NCBI GenBank assembly: GCA_902729315.2
Contig: LR746266.1
Coordinates: 1,894,759 to 1,958,758 of the forward strand
From: Spirodela intermedia
Taxonomy: Eukaryota; Streptophyta; Magnoliopsida; Alismatales; Araceae
Reading direction: 5' to 3'
DNA: 64,000 bases
In this document: one piece after another, positions 24,663 through 36,114 of the stretch
Layout: every line of letters begins with the position of its first letter
How positions within the stretch are numbered: the stretch's first letter is position 1
The notes under the pieces: model-generated
What the model saw: the letters and a program-made list of their open reading frames with translations, nothing else
What the model was told of the DNA's origin: nothing
The model's database searches: none
Made by a program: the position numbers and the translations under genes

Positions 24663-26273
24663 TGATGTGACTTAGTCGTTGTATATTAAATCATGCAAAT
24701 ATAAAATTTATAAAACTAGAAAATACGAATTTTCAGATATTTAGAAGTATTTCTGAACAAATATATCAATTATAATTCAATAAAACTTTCAAAAATAGCG
24801 GTAATTTTCCATGTCGATCACAGGGATGTAATATAATATCTGGTAATTATTTAGAATTTTTCTCATAGAATACTATTTTATATGAATTTTATACTAAGAA
24901 ATGAAAAGGAAATATATTTAAAAGGGAAATAAGGGTGCGGATGTCAGGATGACGTCAGCGCCTGGCGAACGCGAATCAGGCGGAAACAGAGTTTTGCCTG
25001 GTGATTCTTTTGTAAGCGATTACAGACGATTTAATTAATCAAATTAAGATCTGTAAAAGTCGGAAGAATCGTAATTAAACAAAGTATATTTTGGTAAATT
25101 AAAAACACAAAAATTAATCACTAAATGAAGCGTAAAGTAAGTTTGAAAGCAGGAAAACAAAGTTCCGGCGTTGCGACGGCGATGCACTGGAATCTTGAGC
25201 ATTCGGGAGGATCGTCGTGCAGTGTCCATGGCCTCGAAGGCTCTCTTTGGACAAAGATGACATGGGCAATCTCTAGATCTTCTCGCGAAGTCTAGAGATT
25301 AATGAAATGGGTCGTCGAGTCGTCTCTGGCGGCTGTCACCCAGCGGAGCAGAAAAACGGCGACTTTGCGGCTCTCTGGCAGCTGTCACCCGACGGAGAGG
25401 AGCTGGATGGAGGTGGGGCGTGTGTTAGGGAGCTTCATCCTCAGGTCCGCACAGCAAGAGGAGGCTCTTCATCGCATCTGGTACGCTCTCAGGAGATGGC
25501 GACTCATCTCCCGGCGGATCGTCCTCTTCCCGACGACGGCTTGTTCGTCGATCAATCGGAGATGATTTACTCGATGGATTTGTGATCCTTTTATCGTGAA
25601 TCGTTAAGCAATTTTAGTAGCAATGCTCTGCGAATCGCGTTGATGAGATTTTCGCCGATGATCCAGCGATTTTGGTTGCTTAATCCTTCACCGGCGATCT
25701 GCAGGAAAGTCGCGATAATCAGATAAAAAGATATGAATTTTGACTCTAGGAGGATTCAAACCCGCGCCGGTTGTCCGCCCCTTCTGAGGAAGGTGTGACA
25801 CGGGTTTAGTCCCACATCGGTTGTGCGCTGATTTGTCGGGCGAATATATAGTAATGTTACATTTGTAAGCAAAGTTCCTTCTCTCGCGTGTACGACCACT
25901 CGTTGCCCCACAGTCGGCTGGCCACCAGTGTCGTGGAAGGGGAGTGGCGCACACGTGCCCATATCGGTCCAAGCCGCTCGAGCCCCTGCTCATGGCTACT
26001 CCTCGACTGAGCTTCCAACCTGCTTGCGGGCCTGGCGGGTCCCCCCCATTTTGCAATATTTTAGTTTTATTTCTTTTTCTTCATTTATCTCAAAAGTAAG
26101 ACTATAAAAATCATATAAATTCGTATAAAATCACATAATTACCCAAAAAATCACATTAATCAACTGAAAACCACTTTTCACACTTTAACACAAATATAAG
26201 TCTATTTATCATGAGTTAAGGCTAAAACTATATTATTTACTAATTATTAACTCATAATAATGAAGACTTATCA
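24663..26273 (-). repeat. Left LTR of copy 1 (3' LTR in element sense)
   Basis: 1611 bp, starting TGATGTGACTTAG and ending GACTTATCA. It contains the GC-rich U3 block, a TATA box (CTATATATTCG in element sense), the B-box word and the antisense MGRR frame, as in other copies. Confidence 0.93.
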
Positions 26274-26286
26274 CACCCCCCAACTT
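26274..26286 (-). other. Polypurine tract next to 3' LTR, copy 1
   Basis: In element sense AAGTTGGGGGGTG directly precedes the LTR start TGATAAGTC. This is the expected place for second-strand DNA priming. Confidence 0.8.
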
Positions 26287-26680
26287 AAATCATTGCTAGT
26301 TCCTTAGCAATGGAATTACGAAAATAAAAATTTACAAATCTCAAACATCATATTTCAATACAAAAAATAAAATTAAAATACAATTAGAAATGATGCACCT
26401 TTAGACACTTTGGACTCTTATATCAAGTCTTTAAGAATGATGTCAAGCACTTAAATGTTTAAGCACTCCTTGGAATAACAATCTAGACTTCACTTCTTCT
26501 ATTTACATCTTTATCACTTCTTCTCTCATAGATATATTTACAAGATGTTCCAATTATCAATAATCATCCAAGAATAATATTGATCCTACATTTTCTTTTT
26601 TCCATGGCTTGATTTTTGAAGTTTGCACTATATTTCTTCCTTCTTTTATAGTGGATAAGTAGCTTTTCGTGTAGATAAAT

Positions 26681-26829
26681 TTCGACAATGAGAATGATGT
26701 CTCACACCCTCCATGTGTACTCTTAATTTTCAGGGCTTTCACTTTATCCACTTATTTTGCAGCAAGTGTTTTTCTATACACGATTTTCGACAATGAGAAT
26801 GATGTCTCACACCCTTCATGTGTACTCTT
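26681..26829 (-). repeat. Two-copy 105-bp tandem repeat in the element's 3' region
   Basis: The word GACAATGAGAATGATGTCTC and the following CATGTGTACTCTT occur at 26681-26724 and again at 26785-26829. The same pair is present in copy 2 at 42681-42723 and 42785-42829, so the duplication predates the spread of the family. Confidence 0.85.
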
Positions 26830-27516
26830 CGTTTCTAGATTTTTCACATTGCTCTCTCTTTTTTTTTCAAAATAAGTGATTTCTCCTCACAAGTCCTATA
26901 GATCTGGGTGCAAAAATCTCTATTAAACTCAAATGATCAATCAAATTTTCAAATCAAGTAAATACTATCCATCAAGATCATGAACTGAAAATCTGTAAAA
27001 TCAAATCCATGTTATCTATCATGTATCCAAGGAGTATTCCAACATTTCATGCTACTAGATCATTCTTTTGACTCAATAATAATCTTCCTAGTGTCTTTTG
27101 GTATCAATCAATCTAATTTATTTAATTTTTCATGCACGCAATATGATGTAAGAAATTTGTAAATTAGATAGTTCTAACAGTTCTATTTTCTGTTTTCAGT
27201 TCTGTTTTTAGTAACAATAAATTTGTCAAAAATAAATCAAAACTATCCTCTTTATAGCTGTAATTTCGAATTTCAGTAATATATGTCTAGGGGATTGAAA
27301 TGTGAGAAAAGGGTCTCTATAATTTCAAATTTCGGGTTGTTTTTTCATCTGCTGTTTTTGACAGTCTGTTGTTCCTGACAGAAAACCAGAAAATAGATGT
27401 TGCAGTTTTTCCGAATTCGGCGATTTTTTTTATTTTTTTAGTTGTTGTTCTAAGTTGAATAAAATGCAAACACATGTTCTTAATCGTCCTACAGCATAAA
27501 TTAATAATGAATACTT

Positions 27517-27530
27517 CACCCCCCAACTTA
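27517..27530 (-). other. Second polypurine-like tract, copy 1
   Basis: TAAGTTGGGGGGTG in element sense repeats the tract found at the 3' LTR. It lies 1.25 kb inside the element and is conserved in copy 2 (43506-43518). Confidence 0.6.
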
Positions 27531-27810
27531 AAAATGACATTGTCCTCAATGACACAGAAAAATCGAAACAGAATATGCAGAAAATATAATTTTCAAGTGA
27601 AGCATGCATATATGCAAAGTTTAGCATTAAAAATGTTGTCATAAATGATAAAGCTCCGAAAGACATCACCTCAACCTCGTTTTTAATTTTTCACTTCGTC
27701 TTACACTCCTCCTCCTGCACTTTTTCGAAAAAACAAATACAGAAACAAGTACTGCGAAATTCTAAGAAAAACAGAGCTTAAAAAAAAATCAAACAAAATG
27801 AAATAAAAAC

Positions 27811-27828
27811 CATGGGTTGCCTCCCATG
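27811..27828 (-). other. Hairpin after the coding region
   Basis: CATGGG and CCCATG are separated by six bases. A GGAGGCAACCC-type hairpin of this kind is common at this place in plant Ty3/gypsy elements. It is degraded in copy 2 at about 43790. Confidence 0.55.
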
Positions 27829-27868
27829 CAGCGCTGAATTTAATGTCTCCAGCTGGACAGCTCTTAGA

Positions 27869-28854
27869 TCATATAAGATGATCTATGGCCATCAAAATAT
27901 ATTTGTATCCCAAGGTAAGTTTCATGATATTCTTTTTCAGATTTAGCATAAATTCGTATACTTCATATATATACCTTGACATACTTTCAGCCAAAACAAA
28001 ATGGAAATTAACAAAATTTTCCCAAAAATAATATTTCCATTTTGAAAAGAATCTTTCCTCATTTCTATCTTGTTTTGTAAGGCTCTCATTCATTAATAAA
28101 TACTTTTTATTAATAGACCATAAAATGTGATCAGACCATATAATTTTCAAATTAGCTCTTACCCAATCTAGAATTTTTTCATCTAAATTGATATCTTTAA
28201 TTGTTCCATTCATCCATTTCTTAATGTCTTCTTTTATCTTCATAATCTTTCCTGGCTCTATTTCATCTTCCATACATATTTGTTCAATTTGTGAGGAGTG
28301 AAATATTTCAAGCTTAGAAGTAATTCTAATGGGCTGTGGGTTTTGAAGAATGGAAAGATTGTCTTCTTTAATCTCAGATCTAATGAATTCAGTAAAATTC
28401 AAATTTTCTCTTCGAAAATTATCTCTATATTCATATTCATTGTTTTCATATCTCCCCATTAGCTGAATCAACTCTTTTTCTAGCTTTTTGTTTTTCAACT
28501 CAATCAAATTTTTCATCTTCCCAAGAGCTATCTTTTAATTTTGATATATGATATACATGATCATCCTCACAATCAACATCCATGGCTACAAAATTATGAT
28601 TAGATTTATTAATTACGTCTCCCAAATCAACTAATTTTTCCTCACCTGAAATATGTTTTTCTTCATTTCTGTCCTTACTCCTTTCTACTAAATTTTGGAT
28701 GATTTTTCCATGATCAGCTGCTGTTTCTTCATCTAAGGGCTCTTTCTCCTCATCATCCTCACTATATTCATTCATCAATTGTGAGTTATAAATGATTTTA
28801 TTCAAATTTTCTGCTACTATATTTTCAGCCTTAATATTCTCATTTACTTCTAAT
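27869..28854 (-). pseudogene. Gag-extension frame of unknown function, copy 1
   Basis: Two overlapping frames, 28500-28805 (101 codons) and 27869-28516 (215 codons), are one frame split by a one-base insertion. Copy 2 reads straight through the same place (44205-44609). The product is acidic first (EYSEDDEEKEPLDEETAAD) and then rich in K, E and aromatic residues (ERFFSKWKYYFWENFVNFHF, EKELIQLMGRYENNEYEY). It shows no DTG protease motif, no YxDD reverse-transcriptase motif, no integrase zinc finger and no zinc knuckle. It follows gag in the same direction with no spacer, so it was probably the C-terminal part of a long Gag. Envelope-like or chromodomain identity cannot be shown. Confidence 0.65.
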
Positions 28855-28968
28855 GGCTCATCAATTTATTCTAATAATTGGAAATAAGGATCAGGTAAAA
28901 TATTCTCACTCAATGTATTCACTAACCTAACATTTTCATTTCGTAGGTTTTTTTCTAAATTTATCCAG

Positions 28969-30365
28969 CTACTCTCCTTGCTGAAATCTTACTGTTGGAC
29001 AGTTTCCTGAATTTTCTATGGGCTGACTAGGTAGCTGTCCCTCTTCTCTCTTATTCCCAAGAGCCTCTATAATTTGTTTCTGGTTCAGCATCATTTGATT
29101 CATAGTTTGTTGCATCATTTGGCTCATAGTTTGTTGCATCATTTGGCTCATTTGCTGCATCATTTCTATAGTATCAGGTTGGATTTGAGAGGGCTGATTT
29201 TTCTGAAATCTGTTTTCTTGTTTTGGACGAAATTCAGAGTTTGAATTGGATCTAAGTGCTTCTGGATTTTGAATATTATTTGGGTTTCTCTACGAAAAAT
29301 TATTCCCCCAATTAGGATGATAAGAATTAGAAAAATATTCCCTATTTTTACTAAAATCATGAGGTAACTGCAATTGTTCTTGCCTATGATGATTTTGAAA
29401 TTCGAAATGATCATTTTCACCATACATAGGACATGTACTATTTGAATTAAATTGAGGATTAAGAGGCTTTCTAATATTGTCAATAAGTAAATCAAGTTTT
29501 TCTAATCTTTGATTAATCTGATTAACCTCATTTCTAAATTTAGAATCATCATCATGATGCAATTCATAAATTTCTCTCTTCTTATCCCTGTCATATAATT
29601 CAAAAGAGACGATCTCTAGAATTTTCACTTAAATTCTCATAAAGATTGTAAATCTCATCAGGGGTTTTCTCCATAAAAGCTCCTCCACATATAGAATCAA
29701 TCATATTTCTATGTTGTTCTAATAATCCATCATAAAAAATTCTATTGAGCTGCCACTTGGGTATAGCATGATGAGGACACTTTCTAAGTAAATCTTTGAA
29801 TGTTTCTCATGTCTCATGTAAAATTTCTCCTGGTCTTTGAGAAAAACTCCATATATGTTTTCTCATATTTTTGGGTTTTTCCTAAAGGATAAATTTTTCG
29901 AAGAAAGACTTGTTCTATGTCTTTCTAGCTAGTTAATTCTCTATCTAATGTGGATAGCCAATGGCTAGCTTTGTCCCTAAGTGTATGAGGAAATAATTTC
30001 ATCTTAATAATTTCTAGTGTAACTTGAGGGAGATTAACTAAATCACAGACCATATGAAATTTTTCTAAGTGCTGATGAGGTTCCTCTAAAGGCAATCCAT
30101 GAAAATTAGGGAGCATTTGAAAAATTCTTGGATTTATTTCGAATTTAACATTGGGTGCTAATGGGACTCTAATATTGGATGCTCGTTGAAATGAATCAAA
30201 GATATAATAATTTTTCATGGCCATAGGATTGTTCTCAGTTTGACATGTACTTTCTTCCGGATCTATCAAAATTAATTTTTCTTTCGGATTTTTAGTTTTG
30301 AATGAAATAATGAAAGGATTTTCTAGCCTTGGATGCAAGGATCTTCTACCATGCATAAAAATCAA
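28969..30365 (-). pseudogene. gag: Retrotransposon gag, copy 1, broken by stops
   Basis: The first frame (30365-29925) starts near MHGRRSLHPRLENPF and holds the retrotransposon gag core FHGLPLEEPHQHLEKFH, EIIKMKLFPHTLRDKA and HWLSTL, then stops. The same reading continues in pieces through FLRKIYPLGKT and through GGAF and TPDEIY words at about 29700-29650, to a frame at 29628-29290. The zinc-knuckle position is degenerate (CPMYGENDH). It ends with a HPNWGNNFS motif, a glutamine/methionine repeat (MMQQTMSQMMQQ) and VRFQQGE. Several stops and shifts make it non-functional. Similar words occur in gags of the Athila/Tat lineages. Confidence 0.85.
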
Positions 30366-30547
30366 TAAATTCGAGGGAAAAATTTAGTAATTGTTACCCT
30401 CCTTCAGGATGCTCTAGTCCTTGCCTTGCTTCTTTTCGTTCCCTTTTTCTAAAAAAAATGGGCAAAAAGAAAATAAAACAAGAGTTAAATTTTTTTTTGT
30501 GTACTCTAAGAGAAAAATAGAAAAACACTAAATATTGTGCAATACAT

Positions 30548-30564
30548 CCCCCACAATAGTGCCA
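30548..30564 (-). other. Primer-binding site, degenerate tRNA-Asp type
   Basis: In element sense TGGCACTATTGTGGGGG lies five bases after the 5' LTR. The Athila-type site complementary to tRNA-Asp is TGGCGCCGTTGCCGGGG. Most differences are C-to-T or G-to-A changes, as expected from decay of methylated cytosines. Copy 2 keeps other positions of the same word. Confidence 0.75.
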
Positions 30565-30569
30565 AAATT

Positions 30570-32188
30570 TGACGTGACTTAGTCGTTGTATATTAAATCA
30601 TGCAAATATAAAATTTATAAAACTAGAAAATACGAATTTTCAGATATTTAGAAGTATTTCTGAACAAATATATCAATTATAATTCAATAAAACTTTCAAA
30701 AATAGAGGTCAATCATAGGGATGTAATATAATATCTGGTAATTATTCAGAATTTTCCTCAGAGAACACTATTTTATATGAATTTTATACTAAAAAATGAA
30801 AAGGAAATATATTTAAAATTCACGAAAAAAGGAAATAAGGGTGCGGGCGTCAGAATGACGTTAGCGCTCGGCGAATGCGAATCGGGCAGAAACAGAGTTC
30901 TGTCCGGCGATTCTTACGTAAGCGATTACAGACGATTTAATTGATCAAATTAAGATCTGTAAAAGACGGAAGAATCGTAATGAAATGAAGTATATGTTGG
31001 TAAATTTAAAATCAAGAAATTATCACTAAATGAAATGGAAATTAAGTTGAAAGTAGGAAAACAGAGTTCTAGCGTCGCGACGGCGATGCGTCGGCGATGC
31101 ACCGGAATCCTGAGCGTTCGGGAGGATCGTCGTGCAGTGTCCACGGCCTCAAAGGCTCTCCTTGGACAAAGACGGCGTAGACAATCTCTAGATCTTCTCG
31201 CGAAGTCTAGAGATTAATGAAATGGGTCGTTGAGTCGTCTTCGGCGGTTGTCACCCGGCGGAGCGGAAAAACGGCGACTTTGCGGCTCTCCGGCAGCTGT
31301 CACCCAACGGAGAGGAGCTGGATGGAGGTGGGGCGCGTGTCAGGGAGCTTCATCCTCAGGTCCGCGCAGGAAGAGGAAGCTCTTCATCGCATCTGGTATG
31401 CTCTCAAGAGGTGGCGACTCATCTTCCGGCAAATCGTCCTCTTCCCGACGACGACTTGTTCGTCGATCAATCGGAGATGATTTACTCGATGGATTTGCGA
31501 TCTTTTTATCGTGAATCATTCAACAATTTTAGTAGCAATGCTCTGCGAATCGTGTTGACGAGATTTTCGCTGATGATCTAGCAATTCTCGTTGCTTAATC
31601 CTTCACCGGCGATCTGTAGGAAAGTCGTGATAATTAGATAAAAATATATGAATTTTGACTCTAGGAGGATTCGAACCCGCGCCGGTTGTCCACCTCTTCT
31701 GAGAAAGGTGTGACGCGGGTTTAGTCCCACATCGGTTGTGCGTCGATTTTTCGGGCGAATATATAGTAATGTTACATTTGTAAGCAAAGTTCCTTCTCTC
31801 ACGTGTACGACCACTCCTTGCCCCACAGCTTGCTGGCCACCGGTGACGTGGAAGGGGAGTGGCGCACACGTGCCCCTATCGGTCCAAGCCGCTCGAGCCC
31901 CTGCTCACGACTACTCCTCGACTGAGCTTCCAACCCGCTTGCGGGCCCTGCGGGTCCCCCCCATTTTGGAATATTTTAGTTTTATTTCTTTTTCTTTATT
32001 TATCTCAAAAGTAAGACTGTAAAAATCATATAAATTTATATAAAATCATATAATTACCCAAAAAATCATATTAATCAACTAAAAACCACTTTTCACACTT
32101 TAACACAAATATAAGTCTATTTATCACGAGTTAAGGCTAAAACTATATTATTTACTAATTATTAACTCATGATAATGAAGACTTATCA
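30570..32188 (-). repeat. Right LTR of copy 1 (5' LTR in element sense)
   Basis: 1619 bp, starting TGACGTGACTTAG and ending GACTTATCA. It differs from the left LTR by scattered substitutions and small indels. Confidence 0.93.
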
Positions 32189-32267
32189 ATTCCCATAGAC
32201 AAGAGACATGGAATAAAGGTATGCCAATGGTGGTGGTAGTAGTGGTAGGGTTACCTAAGCTTGATCA

Positions 32268-32432
32268 TGTAGAAAATAGAGTAAAAAAACTCTATTATAG
32301 AGGATAGATGGTAGAACAGTAGAAACTGCCTCAATTTCCATTCACCTCTAAGACCCATTATATGAGTAAATGACTATCCCAAAATACCCTCAAGTTTTTA
32401 CAATATTTTCTTATGATGTAGAACTTATGTAA
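32268..32432 (-). mobile_element. Second copy of the Copia-like short LTR (relic)
   Basis: It aligns with 17897-18064 over its length: TGTAGAAAATAGAG at the start, ACCTCTAA and CCCATTATAT in the middle, CAATATTTTC near the end. In minus-strand sense it is followed by TGATCAAGCTTAGG, which could be a decayed initiator-Met primer site (normal TGGTATCAGAGC). If so it is the 5' LTR of the element whose 3' LTR is at 17.9 kb. Confidence 0.5.
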
Positions 32433-33850
32433 GAAAAGAAGCCCTAAATGTGAATAAATGATAGATGAAAATTTTAGCTTTAATTAGAAGAATAGAGGTT
32501 CGATCGCATCAATCAATCATCTAAAAACAAATTAAATATTATCCGCTGCCCTAGGAGTTGCTATTAAGGACCTTTGAGAAGAGTACTATAAAAATGTCTT
32601 GAGAATCAGTTACTATCATGCTTGAAGCACATACCATGGAGAGTGAACCTAGCTATTTCCTTTACTTTAAAGTCAAATACTTGATATGAGGTTAAATAAA
32701 AAAGCACAAGGAAACATATTGGTGCTCTTTAGTTGAACAAAATATAGGCATAAAAATAAATCAAGGACTTTTCACATTATCCTTCATACTAGTACTAGAA
32801 AAAAATGTGATACTACACTTCTTTGATCATGAGAAAAAGTTATCTCTATTAATAACAATTTAGCCTCCTAGAGCAGTGAATCTAGAATGGAATCTTTGAG
32901 TGAAATTCTATGAGATTTGAGCTTGATAATTAGTGATCTATGATCAGAAGATCATACTTAGTAGAGCCATAGAATGTGATTTATTCTTGGAGAGTAGATG
33001 TAGGTAATGAATCAAGTACTATAAAACCCCCATGTGTTTTATTAAGTGGAACATAAAAACTTAGAGTGCTCATAAATCAAAGATAAGATCTACTTGAAAG
33101 AAGAGTTCATATTCAATGAAAAATAAAAACATGGAAATTTGTTCAAATAGTTAAAATTAGATTGATTCATTCAATAATAATCATGGAAAGAAGTAATTAT
33201 TTCAAATTATTAACCAGTCATTACTTCTATTCATAGTAATTTATGTAAATATTAGAATTTTCTCACCTTAATAGAAAGGAAAACTTTGTTATATTAAATT
33301 CATCTAAATACTAAATTCGAACCATGGGACACAAGTGCATCCCTTGAGTTGCCATTTCAGAATTTAATATCATTAATTTATATGATTTATATATTTTTAC
33401 TTAATCAATTCCATTCTAATTTTAGTACTTGTAAAATGTATTTAATGTGCATTGGATGAGTGCATAATTCAATCCATTTATTTATCTTATTACCTTTTGT
33501 CATTCTCAAAATATATAAGTTAATTAACACTCCAAAAATCTCCCTTGTTTTGGAGATGGAAAATCATAAATAATTTAAAAATAGTAATATTTTTTATTAA
33601 AGTTTTGATTATATTTTCAAATGGATTTATAATCGTCTGTTTGTTTTAATTATACAGCTGAACATGAATTTAAGTATTCTGACTTTTTTGTAATAGATAC
33701 ACAATTTACCTAATATATTTAACTTATAATATGAAATTTGAAATCTGATTTTTAGTTCTTAGAACAGCTTTATGATAGAGATAGGGCTTTTAAAATTAAA
33801 ATATATTATTGAATAATGATTATCATAGCCATTTAATGTAGAGATCAAAG
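32433..33850. other. AT-rich intergenic stretch
   Basis: No exon or transposon end is visible. A segment at about 32990-33060 (GGAGAGTAGATGTAGG followed by ACTATAAAA) resembles sequence common near the ends of plant Copia elements and is probably a relic. Confidence 0.4.
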
Positions 33851-33903
33851 TTGTGTGTGTGAGTGAGTGAGTGAGTGAGTGAGTGAGAGAGAGAGAGAAA
33901 GTA

Positions 33904-33956
<53 letters not shown>

Positions 33957-33957
33957 A
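33851..33957. repeat. Compound microsatellite (GAGT)n, (GT)n, (GA)n
   Basis: Successive GTGA/GAGT, GA, GT and GA tracts, ending in a long uninterrupted GA run. It begins about 215 bases downstream of the stop codon of the gene at 34174-35078. Confidence 0.95.
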
Positions 33958-34173
33958 CCAAACATTATTTCCCTTGGAAGCAAGGATAGTGTGTTGACAC
34001 TGAAGGCTTCAACTATTTGATTAAATATCATAGACAAGGGTGACACCATGTCCACATCGAATTGACCTACCAAGTCGTTAGAATCATGAAGCAACAATAG
34101 CAGATAAAAATATCTGTTTGCCCAATCCTCGATAAAGGCGCATTCTTCTTCTTCAAAGTGAAAAGGATTATTC

Positions 34174-35078
34174 CTAGCCATTGACGCTGTGGTACCAGTG
34201 TATGTTCCTCCGCCCCCACATCACCATCCCGTCTAGATTAAACTCTGAATAATGCTCACCATTCAGCAGTAAGGGGAGATATGAGGGGGTTGTGAAGACA
34301 ACTCGGCCGTAGGTTGGCACGGGGCCCTGCCGCTGCCCTAGGCCCGGGTCCAAGTCAAGATCCACGCTCTCGAGACAGATCCCCCACCTCCTGCAGAACA
34401 GTAGAGAAACGATCAGCGGTTAAAATACAAGAACAAGAATAGAAAAAAAACGCTTAATCTCTTTCAGGATATCCGTCCAGGCTTTGGGTTCAAGTACCCC
34501 ACGAAGTAGTTAGTAATTGCTTCGGCATTAGGACGGCGGCCAGGGGAAAAGGTGACCAGCATGGAGCGATAGTCCTGGTGCGTCGGCTCCATCATGTGAA
34601 CGTAAGGAGTCCTTAGGGCCGCTGCCAAACTCGGCTCCAACTTATGCCCAGCGTCGCTATCTCTAGCTGCCTTGACGAGATCATCGTTAAAGATGACCCT
34701 ACCCACGCCGTCAAGGACTGCTACGATGCTCCTTATCGCAACATCACGATTGGCGTAAAAGAACCGGAGTGTGATGGGATCCCTTATTCCCTCCGCCGTT
34801 AGGGAAATGGCAGTTGGGTTTTGAGAGGGACGGGGGTTCCCTTGGCGAAGGCAGTCGAGGATGGCCTCCGCCTCGAATAATAAACGCCGGAAGACGTCGG
34901 CGGAGGCGTTCTTCGCGCGGTGGACCATGTTGGGGAACCCCATCGATTCGAGCCACATCCACAGGGCAACGACGTTCCTGGCCTCGATATTTTCCCTCTC
35001 CATGAGCTTCACCCTCTGAAAAACCTCGCCCTCAGTCCGGTGGAATCGTAGAAGGTCATGGGTGATAGCAAAGGCCAT
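34174..35078 (-). CDS. Uncharacterised plant protein, 265 aa, two exons
   Basis: Exon 1 (34498-35078) starts MAFAITHDLLRFHRTEGEVF and ends before GTACTT. Exon 2 (34174-34390) follows CTGTTCTGCAG. The two-base remainder of exon 1 joins the first base of exon 2 to give YFVGRWGICLESVDLDLD. The whole protein matches, from memory, a family of plant proteins of unknown function with a helical N-terminal half (ALWMWLESMGFPN, HRAKNASADVFRRLL) and a C-terminal half resembling a divergent RNA-recognition-motif fold (MLVTFSPGRRPNAEAI, GRVVFTTPSYL, MVMWGRRN). No catalytic motif or targeting signal is seen. There are no frame breaks and codon use is GC-rich, unlike the surroundings, which supports a functional gene. 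RNA binding is only a suggestion. Confidence 0.82.
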
Positions 35079-35287
35079 ATCAGTGGAGGAGGAGATCGAC
35101 GTTAAGGAAGAGGATTGGCTGGCTCTTCTCGAAGTTCCGAAGGGTGAGGCAAGAGTTTTAGGAGAGATCCTAATTTATGTTAGTGGCGGCGCCATTTGGT
35201 GAAGGAACGGACAGACGGGGGCGTCGTTTCGTCGGGGAAAGAGCTTTTAGGTGGCAACAGTTGGAAAATCCTTAAACCTCTTTAACT

Positions 35288-35299
35288 TCTCCCTCCCTC

Positions 35300-35339
<40 letters not shown>

Positions 35340-35367
35340 ACTCACTCACTCACTCACTCAGTCACTT
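35288..35367. repeat. (CT)n-(CACT)n microsatellite upstream of the gene at 34174-35078
   Basis: Pyrimidine-rich CT run of about 40 bases followed by CACT units. It lies 210-290 bases upstream of the start codon, so it may be in the promoter or 5' UTR; CT-rich patches are common near plant transcription starts. Confidence 0.9.
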
Positions 35368-36114
35368 TCTAAATGGCTGAATCGCCCTAGTGGTTTTATG
35401 GACTAATATCGTTCTATTTATTAGAGTCAGCATGGCATGCATGGCATGCATGGAAGCGATGGACGTAGCATGTGGGAGAGACCGGACAGATCGAAGCCTG
35501 CCATTGACTGACAACCATGGTTTGACGGTCCAGATTCAAGACCCACAACAGAATCCAACCTTCGGATTTTGTCCATCATTTTACCGACGACCGCACGGTT
35601 GAGAAAGTATCCTTGGGCATTGATAAGGGCACACGGTTGAAAAAGTCAGGAATAACTCCCGGGGTAAAGATGTGATGCCACCATTTGGGTCTTGAAAGAG
35701 ACGAGTGATGAATGGTAGTTTGGTTTTATGCTGGCGATGAGACGACAGGGCCCGGCCTTTTGGAAACGTTTTAAAAAAGAGAAGAAATGCTGAAACTGCG
35801 GTTCAAAGAACGACCCAACTGATGACCGATTTTCAGTCGCCATGTTGCTCCTGCGCTAGTGAGAACTTTCGATGGTATGAAGGGCATCAGAGAAACAGAG
35901 AATGTCGCTCAGCCAAAGATTGTCAGGTTCTAGTTTTCGATTCACTCTTAGTCATGACTTCTTAACCACTGCAATTCACATAGTTTAATATCTGAAATAA
36001 AACTGATTATGATCGATAAATCCATGTTCTTCTTGTTTACTTAATTCTACATCAGGAATGGTTCTACCTGTGGTTATAGTGTGTTTTTAAGAAGACCTTA
36101 TTATATGGACTGAA
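35368..36114. other. Intergenic stretch
   Basis: No gene is supported. ATGGCATGC words repeat at 35432-35452. A 65-codon minus-strand frame at 35646-35843 has no recognisable domain. Confidence 0.4.

Larger units (their letters stand above)
24663..32188 (-). mobile_element. Full-length gag-only LTR retrotransposon, copy 1 (TSD ATTCC)
   Basis: The element is 7526 bp, flanked by perfect 5-bp duplications ATTCC at 24658-24662 and 32189-32193. Its LTRs are 24663-26273 and 30570-32188, and its sense strand is minus. In element order it has a tRNA-Asp-like primer-binding site (30548-30564), a broken gag (30365 to 28969), a gag-extension frame of unknown function (to 27869), a hairpin (27811-27828), two polypurine-like tracts (27517-27530 and 26274-26286) and the 3' LTR. 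No protease, reverse transcriptase, RNase H or integrase motif was found. Gag type and primer site point to the Athila/Tat side of Ty3/gypsy, as a non-autonomous TR-GAG-like member. It must rely on a partner for pol functions. Confidence 0.9.
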
